Shown here: positions 9,736-17,494 of the stretch, piece by piece
How positions within the stretch are numbered: the stretch's first letter is position 1
Layout: the number at the start of each line of letters is the position of its first letter
NCBI GenBank assembly: GCA_016720655.1
Contig: JADKKE010000032.1
Span: forward strand, 310,001 to 374,000
Direction of reading: 5' to 3'
DNA: 64,000 bases
Source: Bacteroidota bacterium
GTDB lineage: Bacteria > Bacteroidota > Bacteroidia > AKYH767-A > 2013-40CM-41-45
Translations under genes and position numbers: made by a program
The notes under the pieces: model-generated
Databases searched by the model: none
Told to the model about the DNA's origin: nothing
What the model saw: the letters and a program-made list of their open reading frames with translations, nothing else

Positions 9736-10234
9736 TGCAGAGATACTTGCTGTTCCTGTTGTTAATCTTGGGAATGATACTGTTCTTACCACAGGGCTTT
9801 CTCTCGCGCTGGATGCAGGTGCAGGGTTCAGTTCTTATTTGTGGAATACGACAGAGACAAGCCAGGCAATTTCAGTGAATGCAAGCGGGATCTATACTGT
9901 TACGGTTTCCGCTTCCAACGGATGTACAGCAACAGATGCTATCGACGTTACGATTATCACAACAACAGATGATGTTTCAGAAATTGATTTTGTTCAAGTG
10001 TATCCGAATCCGGTACACGATGTTTGTTCAATCCTTCTCCCTGCAATGAAGAGCGATATTCAAATCAGAATTTTCAATGCTGGCGGACAAGTGATCCATG
10101 CTGAGGAAATTCATTCATTGCACACCGAAACATTGTTCTTCACGTCGAAGATTGGGCAAGAGGAATTTATTTCCTTGATGTTTTGCAAAAAGAAAAAATA
10201 CAGCGCGTACGAATCGTTGTTCAGTAATTTTTAA
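7325..10234 (+). CDS. Giant Ig-repeat protein, C-terminal part with T9SS sorting domain (second frameshift)
   Basis: This frame resumes the protein at repeat 11 and carries ten more RCG...CPS units, a PKD-like domain (about nt 9750-9960) and the start of a T9SS type A sorting domain (VYPNPVHDV...). The printed C-terminus, ending in LFSNF, does not look like a sorting signal. From about 10105 another frame encodes HVEDWARGIYFLDV and ends RVRIVVQ at 10227, the canonical end of such a domain. A second frameshift therefore lies between about 10105 and 10140. Joined, the product would be about 2,970 residues, exported by the Sec system and then by T9SS to the cell surface. The GTG at 7325 is a reading artefact and not a true start. 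Confidence 0.8.
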   Translation: MLSTTTSYYVEAGTFCPSPRVQVNAIIATAAADPVVTNASRCGTGTVSLSATSSFTVSWYSAPGGTLIGTGNTFTTPSISSTTTYYAQASAAGCQSNFIAAQAIINTVAAAPLTQGAGRCGPGSVTLTATDTAAVRWYAATSGGAILGNGNNFVTPSLSVSTTYYAEAGSVCPSIRVAALASVNAVTATPVTQNASRCGAGTLILTATDTAAIRWYSVASGGSQIGTGSSFTTPVLSASTTYYVEAGSLCPSARIPVQATVYAIAAAPVTSDASRCGTGTLVLTATDTAAVRWYSAASGGTALFTGYSFTTPVLSASTTYYAEAGLVCPSARVSAMAAIRAVTAAPVTQNASRCGAGTLLLTASDTAAISWYDAAIGGALMGTGTNFTTPVLSQTVTYYAQAGSICPSARIPAQAIINAITASPVAPDVARCGPGTIDLTATDTALVSWYDAASGGNLLATGSAYTTPSLSITTTYYVEAGTFCPSPRVAVNAIITSAASDPLVQDVARCGDGTITLTAVCPFTVSWYDAPGGNLLGTGLTFTTSSLSQTTTFYTQSGTGTCLSAIIPVQAIVNAITADPVVTGATRCGSGSVTLIAIDTAAVYWYDVASGGTVISTGPTFLTPTLSQSTTFYVQAGSICPSQMMAVDAIINPVSPDPLVSDTTHCGPGSLTLNAVDTSLVYWYNAAIGGTTLATGPVFTTPVLTQTTTYYVQAGGQCPSQVLPITVYIASINADPVVTFASQCGPGTLTLLANDTATVYWYDAASGGNLLGTGNTFTTPFLAASTTYYAIAGSLCPSAAIPVTAEILAVPVVNLGNDTVLTTGLSLALDAGAGFSSYLWNTTETSQAISVNASGIYTVTVSASNGCTATDAIDVTIITTTDDVSEIDFVQVYPNPVHDVCSILLPAMKSDIQIRIFNAGGQVIHAEEIHSLHTETLFFTSKIGQEEFISLMFCKKKKYSAYESLFSNF

Positions 10235-10244
10235 TTTGGAGTAT

Positions 10245-10280
10245 AAAAAGGCCGTAGAAATATTCTTTACGGTCTTTTTA
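10245..10280. terminator. Bidirectional terminator between the giant gene and radA
   Basis: AAAGGCCGTAGA and TCTTTACGGTCTTT form a hairpin with G-T pairs, flanked by A-rich sequence on the left and T-rich sequence on the right. It can serve the convergent genes on both sides. Confidence 0.7.
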
Positions 10281-10292
10281 TTTGAAGCTGAT

Positions 10293-11669
10293 TTACCCAA
10301 AAAGCAAAGCGAATACTTCTTCCACTTTGGAAACAGCATGCACCTGGATGTGTTGAAATCTGTTTTTGTCCAATCCTTTCAGATTGTATTTGCTAATCAC
10401 AATTTGTTCGAAGCCCATTTTTTCGGCCTCGCTGATTCGGCTTTCTACACGTGTAACAGGACGTATCTCACCACTCAGTCCAACTTCAGCTGCAAATGCA
10501 ATTTTTTGAGGTATCGCAATATCTTCATTCGAAGAAAGTATTGCACAGATAACGGCAAGGTCGATTCCGGGATCTTCGACTTTGATTCCTCCGGCGATAT
10601 TTAAAAAAACATCCTTGGCGCCTAAACGAAATCCACATCTTTTTTCCAGTACTGCCAATAACATGCTTAGTCTGCGCAGATCAAAACCGGTTGAAGATCG
10701 TTGAGGTGTTCCGTACACTGCAGAACTAACCAGAGCCTGGGTTTCGATCAGCAAGGGACGAATTCCTTCCATTGTCGCGGCAATCGCCACACCGCTCAGG
10801 GCTTCTTCCCTTTGTGCAATGAGTACTTCAGAAGGGTTGCTTACTTCTCTCAATCCGGCTCCCTGCATTTCATAAATACCCAGTTCGGCAGTTGATCCGA
10901 AGCGATTTTTTATCGCTCTGAGAATACGGTACACATGATGTCTGTCGCCTTCGAATTGTAAAACCGTATCAACCATGTGTTCCAATATTTTTGGACCGGC
11001 AATCAAACCGTCTTTTGTAATATGGCCGATCAGAAAAACAGGCGTGGAACTTTCTTTTGCATAGCGCAGAAGTTCAGAAGTACATTCACGAATTTGGGAT
11101 ACACTTCCCGGTGAAGATTCTATTTTGTTACTGAAGATAGTTTGTATGGAATCAACGATCAGTACAGAGGGATTGATTTCTGAAATCTGATGAAAGACAT
11201 TTTCCAGGGAAGTCTCTGTAAGTATGAAGAATCCGTCGTTCTTCATCTTTAATCGCTCAGCGCGCATTTTAATTTGCTGTTCGCTTTCTTCCCCACTTAC
11301 ATAAAGAATTGTTTTGTTATTAAACTGAAGCGCCAGTTGGAGCAGGAGTGTGGATTTACCAATTCCCGGTTCACCACCCATCAATACCAGAGAGCCGGGA
11401 ACTAAGCCACCACCGAGTACCCGATGAAGTTCTTTGTCAGGGAGTGCAATCCGGTGTTCGTCGGAAATACTGATGTCATCCAAGCGATGAGGTTGTGCGA
11501 TCCTTGCCTTCTTATCGCCGGATTTTTTCCAGCTATTCGGTTCTGTACTTTTGGAAACAATTTCTTCAACATACGTATTCCATTGTCCGCATGAAGGACA
11601 ATTACCTATCCATCGTGGAGACTGAACTCCGCAATTCTGACAATAAAATGTAGTTTTTACTTTTGCCAC
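10293..11669 (-). CDS. radA: DNA repair protein RadA/Sms
   Basis: 458 residues, the usual family length. The N-terminal C4 zinc finger (Cys10, Cys13, Cys25, Cys28) is followed by a RecA-like ATPase core with Walker A GGEPGIGKST, the RadA-specific KNRFGS motif near residue 255, and a C-terminal Lon-protease-like domain. RadA is a branch-migration ATPase that processes recombination intermediates. It is last in a leftward gene run, after a terminator that follows the lipoprotein gene, and is convergent with the giant surface protein. Confidence 0.96.
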   Translation of the reverse strand: MAKVKTTFYCQNCGVQSPRWIGNCPSCGQWNTYVEEIVSKSTEPNSWKKSGDKKARIAQPHRLDDISISDEHRIALPDKELHRVLGGGLVPGSLVLMGGEPGIGKSTLLLQLALQFNNKTILYVSGEESEQQIKMRAERLKMKNDGFFILTETSLENVFHQISEINPSVLIVDSIQTIFSNKIESSPGSVSQIRECTSELLRYAKESSTPVFLIGHITKDGLIAGPKILEHMVDTVLQFEGDRHHVYRILRAIKNRFGSTAELGIYEMQGAGLREVSNPSEVLIAQREEALSGVAIAATMEGIRPLLIETQALVSSAVYGTPQRSSTGFDLRRLSMLLAVLEKRCGFRLGAKDVFLNIAGGIKVEDPGIDLAVICAILSSNEDIAIPQKIAFAAEVGLSGEIRPVTRVESRISEAEKMGFEQIVISKYNLKGLDKNRFQHIQVHAVSKVEEVFALLFG

Positions 11670-11696
11670 AGATTCGTATTTCCAGGGGTGAAAATA

Positions 11697-11720
11697 AAAA
11701 AAGCGATTACATGAATCGCG
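11697..11720 (-). terminator. Intrinsic terminator after the small lipoprotein gene
   Basis: On the minus strand GCGATT, loop CATGT and AATCGC are followed by a run of seven T. It separates the lipoprotein gene from radA. Confidence 0.7.
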
Positions 11721-11811
11721 ATTTCCCTGAGGTGAATAAAATAAGATTTTTGAATTGGATTATTATTGATTGTCAGAATTGCAAATCAATAACAGAAAGC
11801 ATTTTTAATTA

Positions 11812-12219
11812 TCAATTTCGTTTTTGAAAATCAAGTTCTTTAATTCCCGTCGCGCCCAAATGATCATTCGCCATAACAAGAATTTCATCGTCCAACAATA
11901 CTACCTGCCAGGTGGTAGCAAAATCAGTAAAATGCTCAAGATCTTTTATTTTTAGTTCAACTTTCGTCAAGGTAGTCTTGATTTCATAAGTGCCTGTATC
12001 ATGATCTGCAGGTTCACGGAAAAGATAAGCATTTCCACTATTGTCGAAAGTCCAGACTTCATTGGGATTCGTTCTTGGGATAGGAATCAGGTTCCATGAA
12101 CCTACCAATTGCTTCTTGATTTTGCTTTCGGATTTAAACATCTCGTTTTTTTCGCAAGACCACGAAGCCAGGATAGCTGGAAAAAGGACAGCAAGGAGAA
12201 GTGAACGGCTGATTTTCAT
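11812..12219 (-). CDS. Small lipoprotein, lipocalin-like
   Basis: 135 residues. A signal peptide with lipobox LASWSC predicts lipidation at Cys22 and anchoring in the envelope. The body (LVGSWNLIPI, VWTFDNSGNAYL, TGTYEI) has the pattern of small lipocalin-like lipoproteins common in this phylum: a beta-strand-rich domain opening with GSW and a TYEI strand. The function is unknown. It lies 56 bases downstream of rfaE2 in the same orientation and is followed by a terminator, so it may close that operon. Confidence 0.75.
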   Translation of the reverse strand: MKISRSLLLAVLFPAILASWSCEKNEMFKSESKIKKQLVGSWNLIPIPRTNPNEVWTFDNSGNAYLFREPADHDTGTYEIKTTLTKVELKIKDLEHFTDFATTWQVVLLDDEILVMANDHLGATGIKELDFQKRN

Positions 12220-12275
12220 ATACTTCTTTTTAGTAAAGATAACCTCTTTTCCGGTTCTGGCGCCAAACAGGTCAA

Positions 12276-12773
12276 TTATTTTTTACCCAAACGTATCTTT
12301 TCTTCAATTGCGGAGGTCGAAAATCCGGGCAAAAAGTCGATTGTAACGACCTTTCCACCTGTTGATTTTACAAAATCAGCTCCTACGATTTCCTCGGGTT
12401 TATAATCAGAGCCTTTAACAAGGACATCAGGTTGAACGGATTTTATCAGGTCCAATGGTGTGTCTTCATCAAAAACAATAACACCATCAACGAAATGGAG
12501 GGCTGCTAAAATATGGGCACGTTGTATTTCGCCGTTAATGGGTCGGTGACTTCCTTTGATTCTTGAAACAGAGGCGTCTGAATTCACTCCAACGATAAGT
12601 GTATCGCCAAGGTCAGCGGCTTTTGTCAAATAATCAATATGTCCAAGATGCAGGATGTCAAAACAACCGTTGGTAAACACGATTTTTTTTCCAAAGAATC
12701 TTTTCACTTCCAGAAAATGCCTTAACAGGGAAGCATCGAAGATTTTCTTTTCAACGATTTCAAGATTTGTCAT
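12276..12773 (-). CDS. rfaE2: RfaE2-type nucleotidyltransferase (heptose 1-phosphate adenylyltransferase)
   Basis: 165 residues, matching the C-terminal adenylyltransferase half of HldE as a stand-alone protein. It has the cytidylyltransferase-fold motif TNGCFDILHLGHIDYL, then RIKGSHRPI and LVKGSDY, and ends FSTSAIEEKI. Family members transfer AMP from ATP to D-glycero-beta-D-manno-heptose 1-phosphate, on the way to ADP-heptose for LPS. No kinase half is present in the window. The ATG lies inside the end of the upstream membrane-protein gene (14-base overlap), so the two are probably co-translated. Confidence 0.9.
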   Translation of the reverse strand: MTNLEIVEKKIFDASLLRHFLEVKRFFGKKIVFTNGCFDILHLGHIDYLTKAADLGDTLIVGVNSDASVSRIKGSHRPINGEIQRAHILAALHFVDGVIVFDEDTPLDLIKSVQPDVLVKGSDYKPEEIVGADFVKSTGGKVVTIDFLPGFSTSAIEEKIRLGKK

Positions 12774-13782
12774 TTTTTAATTTTCGTTGTGCAAAAATAA
12801 GCAATGCAAACGAAATGGCACCGAAAACAATCACAACAAGGGTTTGAGTCGTATGCATGAGTGTCGCAAAGGCAAGTCCGTGTTCATGCGTGAGCCCGTA
12901 CAAAAGCAATCCTTGTGAAACCAGCAGGTGATAGGCTCCGATTCCACCTTGTACGGGTGCAGACATGCCCATTCCGCCAACCACGAGGACAAAGAGTCCT
13001 GCATGCCAGCTTAAATCCTGCGTTGCCGGGAGGGCGAAAAAACAGAGGTAAGACATCAGGAAATACATGAACCAAATCAAGATGGTATGGAAAATGAACC
13101 AGCCCGGCTTCTCGATTTTTCGGACGGATCTCAGACCTTCAAGGATGCCTTTCAGCAAAGCAGATGCTTTGTGCATAAAACTGCCTTTTTCATGGACTCC
13201 TTTCTTATTCCTTTGAACCACGATGAAAATGATCAGCACAAGAACCAATGCACCTGCAATTACCAGGAATAGTGGTGATCCCAAAAGCATTATTGCTTTT
13301 TGTTTCAATGGATCAAGCAGATTTTGAGTGAGAAAATTTCCCAATCGTTCGAATTCAATCACTGCTGTCATCACAATACACAACAAGAGACAGATCACAT
13401 CGAGTGCTCTCTCCACGATGACGGTTCCCAACAAAACATCGAAGGGTACTTTTTCAATCCTGTTCAACGAACCACAACGGGTCACTTCCCCGAGTCGTGG
13501 AAAAGCAAGGTTCGCAAGGTAACCAACCATCAAGGAATTTGCGGTGTTGCTGAGTTTGGGTGAATATCCGGTTGGTTTAATCAGCATGTTCCAGCGTTGA
13601 GCCCTGCTCAGGAAAGCAACCAATGAAACCGCGATGGATAAACTCAACCATAGCCAGTTGACATCACTGATTTCTTCAATGATTTTGTTGAGATCAACGC
13701 CGCGAAATGCAAGCCAGAGCATGCCTATCCCGAGAGCAAGCAATAAAATATACTTCAGGATGGAAATCAGCTTCTTGGTCAA
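12760..13782 (-). CDS. Flippase-like integral membrane protein (UPF0104 / LPG synthase TM family)
   Basis: 340 residues with six to eight hydrophobic spans, among them YILLLALGIGMLWLAF and a late segment around GGMGMSAPVQGGIGAYH. The last motif is typical of the lysylphosphatidylglycerol-synthase transmembrane domain (UPF0104). Such proteins move lipids or act in envelope lipid modification; the exact substrate is unknown. The frame begins with TTG at 13782, nine bases from the panD stop, with no in-frame ATG just upstream. A start at an internal ATG would remove the first span. Overlap with rfaE2 suggests an envelope role. Confidence 0.8.
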   Translation of the reverse strand: MTKKLISILKYILLLALGIGMLWLAFRGVDLNKIIEEISDVNWLWLSLSIAVSLVAFLSRAQRWNMLIKPTGYSPKLSNTANSLMVGYLANLAFPRLGEVTRCGSLNRIEKVPFDVLLGTVIVERALDVICLLLCIVMTAVIEFERLGNFLTQNLLDPLKQKAIMLLGSPLFLVIAGALVLVLIIFIVVQRNKKGVHEKGSFMHKASALLKGILEGLRSVRKIEKPGWFIFHTILIWFMYFLMSYLCFFALPATQDLSWHAGLFVLVVGGMGMSAPVQGGIGAYHLLVSQGLLLYGLTHEHGLAFATLMHTTQTLVVIVFGAISFALLIFAQRKLKNDKS

Positions 13783-13790
13783 ATGATGAT

Positions 13791-14141
13791 TTAATTTTTA
13801 ATCCGGTTTTTTGTGTCCGGAAATATAACAGATGGACTGAATTTTTTAGCGGCTTCAAAATCCATCAGGGCATACGAAATTACAATGATAATATCTCCCA
13901 CGACTACCTTTCTTGCTGCCGGACCATTGAGGCAAATTTGTCCGCTTCCTCTCGGGCCTTTGATGACATAGGTCTCAAAGCGTTCACCGTTATTGACATT
14001 CAGCACATCTACATTTTCATTTTCAATCAGATTGGCTGCATCCATCAAATCTTCGTCGATCGTAATGCTTCCAATATAATTCAGATCAGCTTCTGTGACG
14101 GTGACCCGGTGAATTTTGGATTTTAAGATACGAATCTGCAT
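13791..14141 (-). CDS. panD: Aspartate 1-decarboxylase
   Basis: 116 residues, typical length. PanD makes beta-alanine from L-aspartate for pantothenate and coenzyme A. The self-cleavage site YIGSITID has Gly24-Ser25, where Ser25 becomes the pyruvoyl group; the KSKIHRVTVTEA start and the NGERFETYVI and GxGxICLNGPAAR segments are conserved. It sits between the K+ channel gene and the flippase-like gene in one direction with short gaps, probably one transcript. Confidence 0.95.
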   Translation of the reverse strand: MQIRILKSKIHRVTVTEADLNYIGSITIDEDLMDAANLIENENVDVLNVNNGERFETYVIKGPRGSGQICLNGPAARKVVVGDIIIVISYALMDFEAAKKFSPSVIFPDTKNRIKN

Positions 14142-14187
14142 ACGTGAATGGGATTCTAAAGGTTTGTTCTAATCGTGAATGTTTGTA

Positions 14188-15159
14188 TCAGGCTGTCCGG
14201 ATGATCTCTTGCTCAAGGTCTACCCGTACAAATTTATCGATTTTATCCAGGGCTATGGTGATTGATCCATTCGGTCCGGCCTCAATGACAGATTCAAATT
14301 TAGCTCCATAATGCAATTCCTCATTGGTGTAGGAAGTACGTGTATGAACTGTCTGGGAAAACGTTTCTTCGTAAGCCTGCAACAAAGCGAGCACTTCCAG
14401 GTCATTTTTTTTGAAATCTGCTTCCTTCCAATTGTACAGCGGACTTTCTTCGTCGATGGGATGAACGATGGTCCAGGATGTCGATAGCAAGTTCACCTTG
14501 GTGAGCTCAAGTTTCAGGTTGCTGAACTTTCTTATTGGTTTTCCATTTTCCTGGATGACATAGGATAAAATAACGCTGGCCTGTATGTCGACCAATTCAC
14601 TTTTGGTTCGATTAGCTACTCTGAACATCAGCGCTGTAATTCCTTTATACGGAGCAACAACCATGTTTTTACTGAAGAGAATTCTTGCAAGTGGTCGGGA
14701 GAATCGGCCATACAATAATCCGGTTGCGAGAGCAAAACCAAGTAAACCGATAAGGGATTCAATGGATGCAAGTGTGCTGTCAAAATAACCTGATGGATTC
14801 AGTCGGCCATAGCCAACTGTAGTAAGCGACTGTGCACTAAAGAAAAATACTTCAGCGAATTTTTCAAATTCTGAATTGTAGACCATTCCATTGATATGAT
14901 CCGGATCAACAAAATAATAAACCAATGCAAAAAGAATATTCACAGTGATATAAAAAGTGAAGACAAGCAGGTTGAATTTCCACCAGGGCATGGTGATCAG
15001 CGTCTGGTAAATACTTACCGATTGAAAAAAAGGCAAACCTTTGCGTCGAACATTGCTGCTCCCGTCCTTGTTCATCAATCGCTGATTGGATTCGACAACT
15101 TTATTGCCGAAACCCAATTCCCGAAACTCATCCTGTTTAATAATTTTTCGTAAAGCCAT
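14188..15159 (-). CDS. Inward-rectifier (Kir-type) potassium channel
   Basis: 323 residues. Two transmembrane helices flank a pore loop with selectivity filter TVGYG (about residue 118). They are followed by a beta-sheet-rich cytoplasmic domain of about 160 residues, the KirBac/IRK layout, including the usual slide helix (WWKFNLLVF...) before TM1. A channel of this type conducts K+ across the inner membrane as a tetramer. No regulatory ligand site can be read. It is first in a leftward gene run ending at rfaE2 or the lipoprotein. Confidence 0.92.
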   Translation of the reverse strand: MALRKIIKQDEFRELGFGNKVVESNQRLMNKDGSSNVRRKGLPFFQSVSIYQTLITMPWWKFNLLVFTFYITVNILFALVYYFVDPDHINGMVYNSEFEKFAEVFFFSAQSLTTVGYGRLNPSGYFDSTLASIESLIGLLGFALATGLLYGRFSRPLARILFSKNMVVAPYKGITALMFRVANRTKSELVDIQASVILSYVIQENGKPIRKFSNLKLELTKVNLLSTSWTIVHPIDEESPLYNWKEADFKKNDLEVLALLQAYEETFSQTVHTRTSYTNEELHYGAKFESVIEAGPNGSITIALDKIDKFVRVDLEQEIIRTA

Positions 15160-15190
15160 AAAAAAAAGGAGCTAAATAGATATAGTATTT

Positions 15191-15224
15191 GTGATTGCTG
15201 ATTTCTGATTGTAGATTTTCTGAC
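15191..15224. repeat. Heptanucleotide array, unit CTGATTG / TAGATTT
   Basis: About five 7-base units (GTGATTG, CTGATTT, CTGATTG, TAGATTT). The unit is the reverse complement of the CAATCTA/CAATCAG family seen at 17175-17440 and is related to the array at 28344. Confidence 0.65.
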
Positions 15225-15254
15225 TTTCTCCTAATTTCTAACCTTCTAACTAAG

Positions 15255-15857
15255 CTAATCGTGTTCTTTTCCTTCCTTAATCTCCGTTACCCCACCCGAG
15301 ATAATAAACTTCATCATATCTGTTCCTGAAGCATTGATAGGACTGATATTTTCACGTGGTACCACGATCAGTTCGCCGGCGAAACTGTAGGAGAAAGGCA
15401 GATACACAGCAACTTTATCTTTTCCCATTCCCAATTCGGATAAATCTTCCTGTGTAATAAATCCAATTCTATTGATATCACTCACACGTTCCAGGCGTAC
15501 AAGAACTGGTTTGTTAAATCTTCTTTTCTCTCCAACGAAAGCTTCCACAAGATCTTTCACTGAACCGTAGATCAGTTTTACCAGCGGCGCTTTTACAATC
15601 AGTCGTTCAAAATAGGAGAACAAAGGATTGCGAATATAGCGTACACTGAGGAATCCAATTAAAGAGACGACAACGAAAATCGTGAGCAAGCCAAGCCCTG
15701 GAATTTCCAGCTTAGGGATTCCCGGAATTTTGATAGGAACCTGAAAAGGGAGCAAACTATCCACCCATAAAATCGTCCGGAACAGAACCCATAAGGTCAC
15801 AGTAATAGGAACGACGAAAAGCAGTCCCTGCAAAAAGTAATTCAGCGCCTTTTTCAT
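15255..15857 (-). CDS. DUF502 family membrane protein
   Basis: 200 residues from the ATG at 15857; this start (MKKALNYFLQGLLFVVPI) matches the family, and a longer reading from 15926 adds unlikely sequence. Two hydrophobic helices near residues 10-28 and 58-78 are followed by a soluble domain with KAPLVKLIYGSVKDL, the family signature. DUF502 proteins are widespread inner-membrane proteins of unknown function. It lies downstream of the MmcQ-type gene on the same strand. Confidence 0.88.
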   Translation of the reverse strand: MKKALNYFLQGLLFVVPITVTLWVLFRTILWVDSLLPFQVPIKIPGIPKLEIPGLGLLTIFVVVSLIGFLSVRYIRNPLFSYFERLIVKAPLVKLIYGSVKDLVEAFVGEKRRFNKPVLVRLERVSDINRIGFITQEDLSELGMGKDKVAVYLPFSYSFAGELIVVPRENISPINASGTDMMKFIISGGVTEIKEGKEHD

Positions 15858-16045
15858 TGAAATTGGATTTAGGTTGCAAATATCCGAATAATCGATGAAC
15901 GGAAAACGGGGAGAGAGGGAAATCAATTCTATTCTTATTCAATTCTTCAAATCTAGAAAAGTGATAAAATTCAACTAAAAAAGTTGTTGTTGAGAATTGA
16001 CTTGAAGAAATATTAACTCCAATTATTTTACGTTTATTCAAATTT

Positions 16046-16407
16046 TTATCCCTTTTTTTCATCACCCTCTCCTGATCCTTCTTCGGCAGTCCCGCAACAA
16101 CCATATCATAACTATGGTCGATCCATTCTTTTAGTTGTTTGTCGGTTACTGTTCCATCGTCGTGGATTGTGTTCCAGTGTTTTTTGTTCATGTGAAAACC
16201 CGGTTGAACACAATCAAATTGTTCTCTCAGTTCGATTGCTTTTTCAGGATCACATTTTACATTGAATTGAAGGCCCGGTGCATCGAGACCCGTGAGTAGA
16301 AAAGCTTTATTCAATACTTTAAAAACCAGAGTGACTTCATCAAAAGGAAATTCTTCTGTCACCAATGGCTTTTGAATGCAATAGGCTCTTAGAGTTTCAA
16401 TATTCAT
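16046..16407 (-). CDS. MmcQ/YjbR family DNA-binding-fold protein (3' end frameshifted)
   Basis: The first 115 or so residues match the MmcQ/YjbR family (cyaY-like fold): TEEFPFDEVTLVFKV, KCDPEKAIELRE, FHMNKKHWNTI and the final QLKEWIDHSYDMVVAGLPKK. Family members are about 120 residues, but the printed frame runs on to 15757 across the DUF502 start. A run of seven A (T7 on the plus strand, 16053-16059) precedes the run-on. With one more base the protein would end VMKKKG at a stop at 16046-16048, the expected length. I infer a homopolymer deletion. The biological role is unclear. Confidence 0.75.
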
Positions 16408-16411
16408 ATTT

Positions 16412-16419
16412 CAAAATTA
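16412..16419 (-). promoter_or_regulatory. -7 box (TAATTTTG) of the MmcQ-type gene
   Basis: The minus strand reads TAATTTTG, matching TAnnTTTG, only five bases before the ATG at 16407. This implies a very short or absent 5' leader. Confidence 0.45.
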
Positions 16420-16543
16420 AGAAAGAAATGATTCTTTATCCTTAGTTTTAGAATGGTTTTCCATGAATTTTCTGCGCTCGATGGGATGAAATGCAGGGAT
16501 TGGAGATGGAATGATTAACCGCTTTCTCAAAGATAAATTCTAT

Positions 16544-16551
16544 TACTTTTG
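16544..16551 (+). promoter_or_regulatory. -7 box (TACTTTTG) of the SPOR protein gene
   Basis: TACTTTTG matches TAnnTTTG and lies 19 bases before the ATG at 16571. It favours that ATG over an earlier in-frame one at 16511, which lies upstream of the promoter. Confidence 0.6.
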
Positions 16552-16570
16552 TTCATCAGACATATCCATC

Positions 16571-16987
16571 ATGAAGCGCCTCTTAATCCTCTTGTTTTTT
16601 GCAACAGCAGGTACATATTCTTCGGCTCAAAAAACGATTACAACATCGAATCCTGACAGTACTATCCGCATCACGCGGGATTCCCGACTTGACGAACTGA
16701 TAGAGCGTCAGAAGCAGGTGAACCTGGAAAAGCAGTCTATGCCCGGTTACAGAGTCCAGATTTATTTTGGCGGCAACCGGCCAAAGGCTTCAGAAGTAAA
16801 ACTGGATTTCAATTCACGCTTCCCGGATATCACTGCTTACCTCACTTATCAGCAGCCAAATTATAAAGTGCGTGTCGGCGACTTCAGAAATCGTTACGAA
16901 GCACAGAAATTACTGAAGCAACTGGAAGGAAAATATTCCACGACCTTCGTGGTTTCGGATGAGGTAAAGCTGCCTTCTATACGGTGA
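16571..16987 (+). CDS. Secreted SPOR-domain protein
   Basis: 138 residues from the ATG at 16571. A signal peptide (MKRLLILLFFATAGTYSSAQ) is followed by a short linker and a C-terminal SPOR-like fold: YRVQIYFGGNRPKASEVK, then YKVRVGDFRNRYEAQKLLKQL. SPOR domains bind denuded peptidoglycan at division sites, so this is probably a small periplasmic peptidoglycan-binding protein. It has its own promoter and is followed by a long repetitive gap. Confidence 0.85.
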   Translation: MKRLLILLFFATAGTYSSAQKTITTSNPDSTIRITRDSRLDELIERQKQVNLEKQSMPGYRVQIYFGGNRPKASEVKLDFNSRFPDITAYLTYQQPNYKVRVGDFRNRYEAQKLLKQLEGKYSTTFVVSDEVKLPSIR

Positions 16988-17444
16988 AGGAGGGACGGTG
17001 AAGGAGGGACGGGGGACGAGGGACGGGGGACGGAACTGAGGCTTTTCGGATTCTATCGTGGTAAAGCATTTAATTGCGATCAATCTATAATCTCTCTTTA
17101 ATAGGACGGGGACGAGGGACGGAACTGAGGCTTTTCGGATTTTAATCGATGGTAAAAGTCATTTAATTGCGATCAATCTACAATCAGCAATCTACAATCA
17201 GCAATTTAAAAAGGGACGGGGGACAGGGGACGGACGGAACTGAGGCTTTTCGGATTTTAATCGATTGTAGACCTGAGTTAATTGTTCCCAATCTTCAATC
17301 AGCAATCTACAATCAGCAATTTATAAAAGGGACGGGGGACAGGGGACGAGGGACGGAACTGAGGCTTTTCGGATTTTAATAATTGTAAAACCCCGGTTAA
17401 TTGCGATCAATCTACAATCAGCAATCTACAATCAGCAATTTAAA
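16987..17444. repeat. Compound intergenic repeat, four copies of a unit of about 90-119 bases
   Basis: A core ACGGAACTGAGGCTTTTCGG recurs at 17030, 17119, 17234 and 17353. Between cores there are runs of GGGACGG/GGGACGA (period seven) and of CAATCTA/CAATCAG (period seven), plus a shared TTAATTGCGATCAATC. No coding potential is apparent. This fills the 507-base gap between the SPOR gene and infB except for the terminator at its end. Confidence 0.85.
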
Positions 17445-17475
17445 AAAGGGTCACCAACATTGTTGATGACCCTTT
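17445..17475. terminator. Bidirectional terminator after infB
   Basis: AAAGGGTCA and TGACCCTT form the stem, with an inner CAAC/GTTG pair block. A T run follows on each strand. It ends the leftward rimP-nusA-infB transcript and any read-through from the SPOR gene. Confidence 0.85.
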
Positions 17476-17494
17476 GTTTTTTATTCGTTTTGGA

